Source of the DNA: an uncultured Pseudomonadota bacterium
GTDB taxonomy: Bacteria > Pseudomonadota > Gammaproteobacteria > Burkholderiales > SG8-39
Reading direction: 5' to 3'
Length of the DNA: 64,000 nucleotides
Assembly (NCBI GenBank): GCA_903829815.1
Contig: CAIKRR010000094.1
Span: forward strand, 52,186-116,185
In this document: in pieces, positions 28,319-36,364 of the stretch
How positions within the stretch are numbered: the stretch's first letter is position 1
Layout of the letters: every line of letters begins with the position of its first letter
Program-made: the position numbers and the translations under genes
Notes under the pieces: generated by a model
What the model was told of the DNA's origin: nothing
Database searches by the model: none
What the model saw: only the letters and a program-made list of their open reading frames with translations

Positions 28319-29053
28319 ATGCTCGGTAAACTCATCAAAGCAGCAGGACCACGCGTCTTTGGTGGTCGTTGCGGTGCAATCATGGTCTGCAACCGCCAGT
28401 TCGCCACCTCGGCCTTGCCACGTATGGCCAGGTCGCCGATAGGTCGCCTGGCCGCGTCACCCTCGGGCACTGCTACTGCCGGCAACGGAGCGACCATGGT
28501 CGGGCGGATGGTGGCAGGCTTGGGCACAATGGTCGCGATTGGCAATACACTGTCCAACGCTGCCACCGTTGTCGATCACGTGGTTGACTACACAGAAGGG
28601 AATATCACGGGCTATCAGGCGGCCTTTGGTGTTGGCGGTGCGTGCATGGGCATCGCGGGATCCTGGACGCGATCGACCATGTACGGCTTTGCCTACGCGG
28701 CCGGTGCGTTGAACTGCTTCGTGTTCAGACACGGTCTGGGTGGGCAAAGCCTCTCCTCCCCTGCCATGCAAACCGCAGCAGCCATTGACGTCAGCAATGC
28801 ATTTTTTGGGGTTCTGGTTTCGGGCACGAGCGGTTTGCCACAGCTCGCAGGCACTGCTGTGGGAGCGGCAATCAACGCCAACTACAGTTCGACGGTCGGT
28901 CGCGTAGGCGCTCGACTGACGGAATTCGGCGCAGAGCTCGTCGTGAGCGGGCAATGCACCCTCACAGAGGCGGGCGACCACCTGAGCGCGTTCGCCCTCA
29001 GGGCGGTGCCTGATCTGGAAACGCTCGAGGCCTACATGGCGATGCCGGACTAG
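28319..29053 (+). CDS. hypothetical Gly/Ala-rich protein
   Basis: I do not recognise this 244 aa protein. It is rich in Gly and Ala, with several weakly hydrophobic stretches (about residues 60-80, 100-135 and 165-185), which could be membrane-inserting or a compact all-alpha fold. It has no cleavable signal. Codon use is reasonable for the genome. It stands alone between the SOUL remnant and the convergent TPP enzyme gene. Confidence 0.5.
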   Translation: MLGKLIKAAGPRVFGGRCGAIMVCNRQFATSALPRMARSPIGRLAASPSGTATAGNGATMVGRMVAGLGTMVAIGNTLSNAATVVDHVVDYTEGNITGYQAAFGVGGACMGIAGSWTRSTMYGFAYAAGALNCFVFRHGLGGQSLSSPAMQTAAAIDVSNAFFGVLVSGTSGLPQLAGTAVGAAINANYSSTVGRVGARLTEFGAELVVSGQCTLTEAGDHLSAFALRAVPDLETLEAYMAMPD

Positions 29054-29122
29054 CGACGCACGCACAGCAACATTGACCGGTGGTGCAATCGCAGCGCAGG
29101 TGGCGCAGGCTGAGCCCGTGCA

Positions 29123-30922
29123 TCAGATCTTCGCCACCTTGACATGCAGCAGCGCGCTCACGCCGCTGCGCACCAGGGCGATGCACCGATCGATTGAGGC
29201 ACCGACCGCTCGCGGGTCGTCGAGGCACTCGCCATGCGCACCGCTCACCGCCGCAAGCTTCGAGAAGTTCATGCCCATGGGCAGCCGCGCCTGGAACGAA
29301 TCGCGCGCCTTCGCCGTGCCGTCCGGATAAACCCGCAACGTCGCGTCCTTCACCGCGTTCCAGCCTGCGTTGTCGATGATGATGGTGAAGATCGGCAGAT
29401 TGTGGGCTTTGGACACCGCAAACACCGAGTCGAGGTTGCCGAAGTAGAAGCCACCGTCACCCACGATCTGCACTGCCATGTGCTCGCGGCGGGCGAGCTT
29501 GATGCCGAGCGCCAGCCCCCCGGCCGCACCGAGACCACTGCCACCGTGACGGATCATGGTGCAGGCTCTGGGCCGCGCGATCTGGCGCGCAAGCGCCGGG
29601 TTGCTGGTTACCGCTTCAGCCAGCACCGCGTCTTCAGGGTCAAGGCGTGCGCCCAGTGCCGCCGCAAAGTGTTCGAGATTGATGGCACCCTGCAGCCCAG
29701 GTGGTGCTGCCAGCGCCGCCGCCTTCTGCTTGCGGTCGGCAAAGGCCGTCTCGAAGTTCTTCCAGCGCTCGCTGACCGCGGTGCGCCCAGCGGCGGTGAT
29801 CAGCGCCTCGACCGCATCGGCCAGCTGCTCGAGGATGCGCGACGCATCGCCTTGCAAACGCTGTTGCGCAGGAAAGGGCCACATCGGAATCGTGGGCTTC
29901 AAGGTATCGACATCGACATGCACCCAGAAGGCGTCATTGGCTGGCGCCACGTCGCGCGGGATCCAAGGCACGTCGACGTCCACCATCAGACCGAAGTCAG
30001 CCATCGGCAGCGCGTCGGCTACCCGAAAGCCGGAAAAGCCTGCAAATTCGCGACCGATGTTGATGACCGGACTGTTCTCGTAGACGGCCACGCCAGCAAG
30101 CCGCGACAGACGCTCGATGGCATCGGAGGCGGCACGCGAGCGCCCGGCGTACCCGGTAATGAGCATCGGGCGTTTGGCCTGGAGCAGTCGCACCGCAACG
30201 CGTTCGATGTCACGCGGATCGACTCCACCGGCTGATTGCGGCGCATGCCCGCTGGCCGGGTAGTCGCGCATGGCGGCCGCATCCCACGACTCGGCAAGAA
30301 TCTCTCGCGCAAGCATGAGGTGCACCGGCCCCTTCGGATCGGTGTGCATCACGCTGTGGGCACGGCGCAGCGCTTCCTTCACCACCGCCCCCGAGGGCAG
30401 GTTGTACTCCCACTTGGCAAAGGGGCGCACGAGGCTCCCCTGATCGAGCGGCTCCTGCACGAAGTGCACGTAGTCGTCACGGCTACCGGGCAATTCGCCC
30501 GCTGAGGTGAAGGGCGCCTTGCCTGCCATCAGCATCACGGGCACCCGGGTGCGAGAGAGGTTGTGCATGCCCATTGCCGCGTTGGCGGTGCCCACATCCA
30601 CATGCACCATCACGCCCTGGCCACGGCCGGTCGCAAGCGCATAGCCACCTGCCATGTGAATGGCGGTGTTCTCATGCGGACAGAGAATCGGCTGCGGAAA
30701 GGCAAGGCCAGCAGCCTCCATGCGCGCCATCTCCTCGATGATGGGTGCATGGTCGGTGCCGAAATTGCAGAAAAGGTACTCCATGCCCATCGCGTGGAGC
30801 CCTTCGAGCAGAAAGCGCGCCGTGGTGTGACGCTCGCTCGAGGTGTGCGCGTCCGAGGTGTGCGCGTCCGAGGTGTGCGCGGCGACGGGGTGCTGGTTCA
30901 TGGTCTTGTCGTCCATCATCAT
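29123..30922 (-). CDS. thiamine pyrophosphate-dependent enzyme (acetolactate synthase-like)
   Basis: This 599 aa TPP enzyme has the catalytic Glu in PHENTAIHMAGGYA and the cofactor motif GDGGFYFGNLDSVF...IIIDN. The closest resemblance is to the acetolactate synthase/benzoylformate decarboxylase superfamily, but the exact reaction is not clear. The N-terminus carries a 3-fold AHTSD repeat encoded by 15 bp tandem repeats. The gene begins within the last bases of a Bug receptor gene (ATGA overlap), which suggests that the receptor imports its substrate or a precursor. Confidence 0.82.
   Translation of the reverse strand: MMMDDKTMNQHPVAAHTSDAHTSDAHTSSERHTTARFLLEGLHAMGMEYLFCNFGTDHAPIIEEMARMEAAGLAFPQPILCPHENTAIHMAGGYALATGRGQGVMVHVDVGTANAAMGMHNLSRTRVPVMLMAGKAPFTSAGELPGSRDDYVHFVQEPLDQGSLVRPFAKWEYNLPSGAVVKEALRRAHSVMHTDPKGPVHLMLAREILAESWDAAAMRDYPASGHAPQSAGGVDPRDIERVAVRLLQAKRPMLITGYAGRSRAASDAIERLSRLAGVAVYENSPVINIGREFAGFSGFRVADALPMADFGLMVDVDVPWIPRDVAPANDAFWVHVDVDTLKPTIPMWPFPAQQRLQGDASRILEQLADAVEALITAAGRTAVSERWKNFETAFADRKQKAAALAAPPGLQGAINLEHFAAALGARLDPEDAVLAEAVTSNPALARQIARPRACTMIRHGGSGLGAAGGLALGIKLARREHMAVQIVGDGGFYFGNLDSVFAVSKAHNLPIFTIIIDNAGWNAVKDATLRVYPDGTAKARDSFQARLPMGMNFSKLAAVSGAHGECLDDPRAVGASIDRCIALVRSGVSALLHVKVAKI
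30839..30883. repeat. 15 bp tandem repeat, three units, inside the TPP enzyme gene
   Basis: The unit CGAGGTGTGCGCGTC occurs twice, followed by a third copy with one change near its end, all in tandem. On the coding strand it encodes Ala-His-Thr-Ser-Asp. Because the unit is a multiple of three, slippage would change the length of the N-terminal tail without breaking the frame. Confidence 0.9.
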
Positions 30923-31890
30923 TGGGTTCCCTTGATGCCTGAGTCGCGGACAAACCGGCCCCAGAACGCATACTGCTGTTCGAGAAAGGCCCGGTACTGC
31001 TCGGGGGTGTCGCCGATGGGCGTCGTACCCATGTCGGCCATGCGCTGTCGCAGGCCCGGATCGCGCGCCATGTCCTGCACGATGACCGAAATGCGATGCA
31101 CGATGTCGGACGGGGTCCCGACCGGTGCCAGGATGCCGTTCCAGGTTTCCACCACGAAGCCGGGCACCACATCGGCCATGAGCGGCACCTCGGGCATGGG
31201 CGCAAAGGCCGCGGCACTGGTCACGCCCAGCGCCCGCAACTTGCCGGCACGCACCTGAGGGATGGCATCGCTCGGATTGGCAAAGGTGGCCTCCACCTCG
31301 GCGCTGAGCACGGCCGCGGTGGCAATCGCCCCGCCCTTGTAAGGCACGATGGCGAGTTCGATTTTCGCCAACTGATTGAACATGAGCGCAGACAACTCGA
31401 TGAGCGAGCCCTGCCCGGCTGTCGAGATGTTGAGCTTTCCCGGTCGAGCCCTCGCCAAGGCGATGAGTTCACGAACGCTCGCCGCCTGGACCGACGGGTT
31501 GACGAGCAGTACCTGCGGGTTGCTGTTCACGTTCGAAATCGGCACAAAATCGCGGATCGGGTGATAGCCGGTCTTCTGCAAAAGCGGGGCGATCAGCACC
31601 GGCCCGCCGACCGCGAGGAGCAGCGTGTAACCATCTGGCGCTGCCCGGGCCACCGCTTCGGTGGCAATGGTGCCACCTGCGCCAACACGATTCTCGACGA
31701 CGACGGGCTGACCGAGCACCTCCTGCATGCGTTGCGCGACCAACCGCCCGCTCAGGTCGGAACTGCCTCCCGCCTGGAAGGGTACGAGGATGCGCACCGG
31801 GCGGCTGGGCCAGCCCTGCGCGATCGCGTCGGCCTGCATGAAGAGTGTGGCCAGGGCGATGCTGACGGCAATTCGGATGACAGAAGACAT
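30919..31890 (-). CDS. Bug/TctC-type extracytoplasmic solute receptor
   Basis: This 323 aa receptor has a short clean signal peptide (IAVSIALATLFMQADAIAQG) and the Bug motifs WPSRPVRILVPFQAGGSSDLSGR, PVVVENRVGAGGTIA and TGYHPIRDFVPI. Its stop overlaps the TPP enzyme start, so the two are an operon. A nested inverted repeat lies 31-84 bp upstream of its start. The ligand is unknown, perhaps a 2-oxo acid related to the TPP enzyme. Confidence 0.9.
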   Translation of the reverse strand: MSSVIRIAVSIALATLFMQADAIAQGWPSRPVRILVPFQAGGSSDLSGRLVAQRMQEVLGQPVVVENRVGAGGTIATEAVARAAPDGYTLLLAVGGPVLIAPLLQKTGYHPIRDFVPISNVNSNPQVLLVNPSVQAASVRELIALARARPGKLNISTAGQGSLIELSALMFNQLAKIELAIVPYKGGAIATAAVLSAEVEATFANPSDAIPQVRAGKLRALGVTSAAAFAPMPEVPLMADVVPGFVVETWNGILAPVGTPSDIVHRISVIVQDMARDPGLRQRMADMGTTPIGDTPEQYRAFLEQQYAFWGRFVRDSGIKGTQ

Positions 31891-31920
31891 CGGCAGATGA
31901 GCCCTAGGCTGTGGGGTGTC

Positions 31921-31974
31921 AATGACAGGGGGTTTTCGAGTGATGCTCTGCGGGTATCACTCGATATTGTCATT
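31921..31974. promoter_or_regulatory. nested inverted repeats between a Bug receptor gene and arsH
   Basis: An inner 9 bp inverted repeat, TCGAGTGAT (31936) and ATCACTCGA (31956), is flanked by an outer 7 bp pair, AATGACA (31921) and TGTCATT (31968). It lies in the 244 bp region between two divergent genes and is likely an operator for an unidentified regulator. Confidence 0.55.
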
Positions 31975-32134
31975 CGCGAGAGGTACCAGCACCGCACCCA
32001 TGCGCCAAGGCTACCGGCTTCCTGCCAATCCGGCGAGCGACGCCTGCGTCTCGAGCAGCGGCCGTGAGCAGGGGCTGCGGGCGGTCTGGCGCAGAATATG
32101 ACACCTTCAGTTCGTTTCGAGAGGACCCTGCGCC

Positions 32135-32857
32135 GTGCAAATTCCTGACCAGAGCCTGCCTCATGTCGATCACATCCTGTTCGATGCGTCGATTGGCGCT
32201 CGCTTTGCAGCAAATGGGACATCGACCCATGCGCCGCGATTTCTTTTGCTCTATGGATCGCTGCGCGAACGCTCCTACAGTCGTCTGCTCACGCTCGAAG
32301 CGGCGCGACTGCTGGTGGCCATGGGGGGCGAGGTGCGTGTCTTCGACCCTGCAGGGCTGCCTTTGCCCGACGGCGCGCCTGACACCCATCCCAAGGTGCA
32401 GGAACTGCGCGAGGCTGCTGCCTGGGCTGAAGGCATGGTCTGGACTTCACCCGAGCGCCATGGCGCCATGACCGGCATCATGAAGGCACAGATCGACTGG
32501 ATTCCACTCAGCATCGGCGCCGTGAGGCCCACACAAGGCAAGACCCTGGCCGTGATGGAGGTGTCGGGCGGATCTCAATCATTCAACGCCGTCAATCAAC
32601 TGCGGGTGCTCGGCCGCTGGATGCGCATGATCACCATACCCAATCAGTCATCGGTGGCCAAGGCCTTCCTCGAATTCGACGAAACCGGTCGCATGAAGCC
32701 ATCGAGTTACTACGATCGGGTGGTGGACGTCATGGAAGAGCTGATGAAGTTCACCCTGCTCACACGGGACGTGGCACCTTATCTGGTCGACCGCTACAGC
32801 GAGCGACGGGAAAGCGCGGCAGAGCTCTCGAAGCGGGTCAACCAGCGAGCGATCTGA
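32135..32857 (+). CDS. arsH: ArsH-type NADPH-dependent FMN reductase
   Basis: This 240 aa flavodoxin-like protein has the FMN-binding [12 protein letters not shown], the [21 protein letters not shown] motif and [20 protein letters not shown], which are characteristic of ArsH. ArsH enzymes oxidise trivalent organoarsenicals and reduce quinones or other acceptors. No other ars genes are near, so the role could be general. The start is taken as GTG at 32135. It is the last gene before a Bug receptor in the same direction. Confidence 0.88.
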   Translation: MQIPDQSLPHVDHILFDASIGARFAANGTSTHAPRFLLLYGSLRERSYSRLLTLEAARLLVAMGGEVRVFDPAGLPLPDGAPDTHPKVQELREAAAWAEGMVWTSPERHGAMTGIMKAQIDWIPLSIGAVRPTQGKTLAVMEVSGGSQSFNAVNQLRVLGRWMRMITIPNQSSVAKAFLEFDETGRMKPSSYYDRVVDVMEELMKFTLLTRDVAPYLVDRYSERRESAAELSKRVNQRAI

Positions 32858-32957
32858 ACCGATTGACTGAACCGATTGTCTGCCCCCTGCATGCGAACAT
32901 CACCCACGTTGCGGTCGTGACCGCACGCACATCCTAAATACCCTCCGGAAGCGAACC

Positions 32958-33974
32958 ATGTCCCGAGCACTCTCCGACAATATCCCGCGCATCCTTGCAA
33001 CCCGCTTCGTCGCACTCTGCCTGGGAGCGCTCGGTGCGCTCGGAGCCCACACCACAGCCCAAGCGCAAGGTACCGCATGGCCGGTCAAGGGTATCCGGCT
33101 CATCGTTCCCTTCCCGCCCGCTGGCGGCACCGACATCGTCGCCCGCACGATGGCCCCCCATCTGTCGGCCGCACTTGGCCAGACCGTCACCATCGACAAC
33201 AAACCGGGCGCCGGGGGCACCATTGGCACCGATATCGCCGCCAAAGCCGCCCCCGACGGCTACACCCTGCTGATGGCCACGAGCAGCACCCATGCGGTGG
33301 CTCCCAACCTCAATCCGAAGCTGCCCTACGACCCGGTGCGCGACTTCGCGCCAGTAATGAACGTGAACATCGGCCCCAACATCCTGGTGGTTACCGCGGG
33401 CCTGCCGGTGCATTCGGTGCGTGAACTCGTTGCACTGGCAAAGAGCCGGCCGGGCAAGCTCACCTTTGCCTCGTCGGGCACCGGCACGGTCTATCACCTG
33501 AGTGGCGAGATGTTCAAGAGCATGGCGGCTCTTGACATCGTTCATGTGCCCTACAAGGGCAGCGGCCTTGCCTTCTCCGACCTCATCAGTGGCGAGGTGT
33601 CGATGATGTTTGATGCCACGACCTCGGTGATGCCGCACGTGAAGTCAGGCAAGCTCCGCGCACTGGCCATCACATCGCTTCGTCGCAACCCCACCCTGCC
33701 CGAAATCCCCACCATGATCGAGGCCGGGGTACCTGGTTACGAGTCCACACTGTGGATCGGTCTCTTCGCCCCGGCCGGCACCGCGCGGACCATCGTCATG
33801 CGCATCAACACCGAGGCCAATCTGGTGGTCCGCCGCACCGATGTGCGTGAGGCCTTTGCACAGCAAGGCACCGAGTCAGTCGGCGGCAGCCCCGAGGCGT
33901 TCGCCACACAGATCCAGGCCGACATCGCGCGCTGGGGTCAGGTTATTCGCGAGGCAGGCGTGCGGATGGAGTGA
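32958..33974 (+). CDS. Bug/TctC-type extracytoplasmic solute receptor
   Basis: This 338 aa receptor has a signal peptide ending near AHTTAQAQG, then GIRLIVPFPPAGGTDIVARTMAP, TVTIDNKPGAGGTIGTDIAAK and LPYDPVRDFAPV. It is full length and follows arsH by 100 bp. The ATG is preceded by GGAAG. It is the fifth Bug receptor in about 18 kb, again without transporter subunits. Confidence 0.92.
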   Translation: MSRALSDNIPRILATRFVALCLGALGALGAHTTAQAQGTAWPVKGIRLIVPFPPAGGTDIVARTMAPHLSAALGQTVTIDNKPGAGGTIGTDIAAKAAPDGYTLLMATSSTHAVAPNLNPKLPYDPVRDFAPVMNVNIGPNILVVTAGLPVHSVRELVALAKSRPGKLTFASSGTGTVYHLSGEMFKSMAALDIVHVPYKGSGLAFSDLISGEVSMMFDATTSVMPHVKSGKLRALAITSLRRNPTLPEIPTMIEAGVPGYESTLWIGLFAPAGTARTIVMRINTEANLVVRRTDVREAFAQQGTESVGGSPEAFATQIQADIARWGQVIREAGVRME

Positions 33975-33984
33975 GGCGCAGCAC

Positions 33985-34060
33985 TGGCCAGCGCCCCCAG
34001 GAGCAGGAGCGGATTGAGCTTGAGGATGTAGCGCCCGACCAGCAGGCAGTGTGTCCGGCA
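33985..34060 (-). pseudogene. possible relic of an AspT/YidE-type transporter
   Basis: The leftward frame reads CLLVGRYILKLNPLLLLGALASA. This resembles the C-terminal part of aspartate:alanine exchanger family transporters, where a V-G-R-Y-V-x-K-x-N-P motif is followed by L-L-L-G-A. Nothing else of the gene is left here. The match is short, so this is tentative. Confidence 0.3.
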
Positions 34061-34186
34061 ACGCACAGACCACTGACTGCCGGCCCCTCAAAGTTGAGGC
34101 TGGTGAGTCGATGACCGACTTGCACTGGCGTCGCGCATCGTGATTGTCCTGTTGTTGTTTGGCGGCGGAGGTGGGATGTGCCAGGC

Positions 34187-35533
34187 TCATTGGGCGGCCG
34201 CACTGACCCGCCACACGGTGTTGCCCACATCGTCGGCAATGAGCAGCGCACCCCGATTGTCCAGCGCCACACCCACTGGGCGCCCGTAGGCTTGGTCCTC
34301 GTGCAGAAAGCCGCTGACCACATCCAACGGCGGACCGGAGGGCATTGAACGGTCGAAGGGCACGAAGACCACCTTGTAACCGCTGCGCGGCTTGCGGTTC
34401 CACGAGCCGTGCTGGCCGATGAACATGCCGTGCGCGAAGCGTGCCGCTAACGCCTGGCCCTCGGACGCGGCCAGGCCAAGCGATGCGGTATGCGAACCCA
34501 GAGCGTAATCGGGCGTCAGCGCCTTGGCCACCAGCGCCGGCTGCTGCGGTTGGATGCGCTCATCCACATGCTGGCCGTAATAGCTGTACGGCCAGCCGTA
34601 GAACCCGCCATCACGCACCGATGTGAGGTAGTCGGGCACCAGGTCGCCCCCGAGCTCGTCGCGCTCATTGACCACGGTCCAGAGCACCTGCGAGCCCGGT
34701 TCCCAGGCCATGCCGTTGGGGTTGCGCAGGCCGGTTGCGAATTCACGGTGTCCGCTGCCGTCGCTGTTGATTTCCCAGATAGCCGCACGGCTCTCTTCGA
34801 CCGCCATGCCGCGTTCGCCCACGTTGCTGTTTGACCCCACCGTGACATAGAGCTTCGCGCCGTCGGCACTGGCGATGATGTTCTTCGTCCAGTGGTGGTT
34901 GATGGGTCCGGCGGGCAAGGCCACCAGGCGCTGCGCTGCGGCTTCGATGCGCGTGTCGCCCGTCTTGTACGGAAAGACCAGCACGGCGTCGGTGGCGGCC
35001 ACGAACAGCCGCTCACCGACCAGCACCATGCCGAACGGCGAGTTCAGCTGGTCGATGAACACCGTGCGCATGTCGGCCACACCATCGCCATTGCTGTCGC
35101 GCAGCAACGTGATGCGGTTGGCACTCGCGTTGCCCGAGCCGGCTTTCTTCATCACCAGACCCGCGATCCAGCCGCGCAGCCCCATGCCGCCTTCGGGCTT
35201 TGGCGGTGCGTCGGTCTCGGCCACCAGCACGTCGCCATTGGGCAAGGTGTAGAGCCAGCGTGGATGATCGAGGTGCTGGGCGAACGCCTGTATTCGCAAG
35301 TCCTTGGCCACGCCCGGGGAGGATCCCGCGGGCCAGCCACGCGCCCGGGCGATGTGCACCGTAGGGATCAGCTCGTGCTGCGGCGCTGGAAGCGTCGGGT
35401 TGGGACCGTAGCCGGCCGCGATCGGCAGCATGGCGTTGTTACTGCACGCAGCGAGCATGAGCACAATGGCCAGGCTCAGGCTGGTCTGCCCCGCCGGTGC
35501 CCTGCGACTGTCACTCAGGGTGCATGTCTTCAT
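34187..35533 (-). CDS. sorbosone dehydrogenase-like PQQ beta-propeller lipoprotein
   Basis: This 448 aa lipoprotein has a signal with lipobox LAACS, then a beta-propeller of the L-sorbosone/soluble glucose dehydrogenase family. DHPRWLYTLPNGDVLVAETDAPP, YVTVGSNSNVGERG, EFATGLRNPNGMAWEP and GMFIGQHGSWNRKPRSGYKVVFVPF are characteristic. These proteins oxidise sugars or aldehydes with PQQ, but several homologues have no known substrate. The ATG at 35533 with GGAGG upstream is preferred over the longer frame. It is divergent from the cytochrome b561 gene. Confidence 0.88.
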   Translation of the reverse strand: MKTCTLSDSRRAPAGQTSLSLAIVLMLAACSNNAMLPIAAGYGPNPTLPAPQHELIPTVHIARARGWPAGSSPGVAKDLRIQAFAQHLDHPRWLYTLPNGDVLVAETDAPPKPEGGMGLRGWIAGLVMKKAGSGNASANRITLLRDSNGDGVADMRTVFIDQLNSPFGMVLVGERLFVAATDAVLVFPYKTGDTRIEAAAQRLVALPAGPINHHWTKNIIASADGAKLYVTVGSNSNVGERGMAVEESRAAIWEINSDGSGHREFATGLRNPNGMAWEPGSQVLWTVVNERDELGGDLVPDYLTSVRDGGFYGWPYSYYGQHVDERIQPQQPALVAKALTPDYALGSHTASLGLAASEGQALAARFAHGMFIGQHGSWNRKPRSGYKVVFVPFDRSMPSGPPLDVVSGFLHEDQAYGRPVGVALDNRGALLIADDVGNTVWRVSAAAQ

Positions 35534-35830
35534 CGTGATGCCTCCAGGTTCATGGGGCAAGACGGCGAAGGCGCCCCCCAGGACACCGCCTGTCCGCGGC
35601 CGCGGCAGCCGGGCCTGTATCATGCGCCCAGACCGCATATCCTGGCTGAACCGATCCCAGTATGCTGGTGTGTTCGGTCAAAACGGGGCTTTCACTTCCC
35701 TGACGCTGGCCGCAGCGATCTCTGGCGTCGTGGCTTGTGGGTGACCTCAAAACACGTCACACGATCCGCTCCATCATCTGCATCGCTGCGACACGCACAT
35801 CCAGGTCTGACCGATGCCACGAAGGACACC

Positions 35831-36364
35831 ATGACATCTGCACTTCGATACCCGGCTGCCGCCCGCTGGCTGCACTGGCTCACTGCAGTGCTGTTGGTCG
35901 TCGTCCTCACCGCCGGGCTGTGGATTGTGTACTTCGAACCCAAAGACGAGGGCTTCAAGCTGCGTCTGTACAACATCCATGAAAGCTTTGGCGTCATCGT
36001 GTTCGCACTGGCGATCGCCAGGCTGCTGACTCGCTGGCGCAATCCGCCGCCGCCCTTGCCGCACGACACGCCGGTAGTGATCAAGCGCTGCGCCCGGGTG
36101 ACGCATCTGTCTTTGTATGCGCTGCTGTTACTGATGCCGGCCATCGGCTTTCTGGCGACCAACGCCTGGGGCTTCCCGCTCAGACTCTTCGACCTGATCC
36201 CACTGCCGTCGCCGATCGGCAAGGACGAGGCCCTTGCCGGCACGCTGTCCTTCCTGCACGGATGCGGCGCCATCGCCATCGGGGCACTGATCGGGGCCCA
36301 TCTGGCAGGTGCCGCGCATCACACCTTCATCCGCCGCGATGGCCTTCTCAAGCGGATGACCTGA
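35831..36364 (+). CDS. cytochrome b561
   Basis: This 177 aa diheme membrane cytochrome has four predicted transmembrane helices and heme-ligand histidines (YPAAARWLHWLTA, YNIHESFGVIVFALAIARLL, RVTHLSLYALLLLMPAIGF, SFLHGCGAIAIGALIGAHLAGAAHH). It passes electrons at the inner membrane, probably from the quinol pool. It ends directly against the OpgH-like gene (TGA then ATG), so the two are co-transcribed. It could serve the divergent lipoprotein dehydrogenase. Confidence 0.9.
   Translation: MTSALRYPAAARWLHWLTAVLLVVVLTAGLWIVYFEPKDEGFKLRLYNIHESFGVIVFALAIARLLTRWRNPPPPLPHDTPVVIKRCARVTHLSLYALLLLMPAIGFLATNAWGFPLRLFDLIPLPSPIGKDEALAGTLSFLHGCGAIAIGALIGAHLAGAAHHTFIRRDGLLKRMT

Noticed and set aside
29234..30235. 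Open frame antisense to the TPP enzyme
   Set aside because: It is a shadow of a gene with clear TPP motifs.
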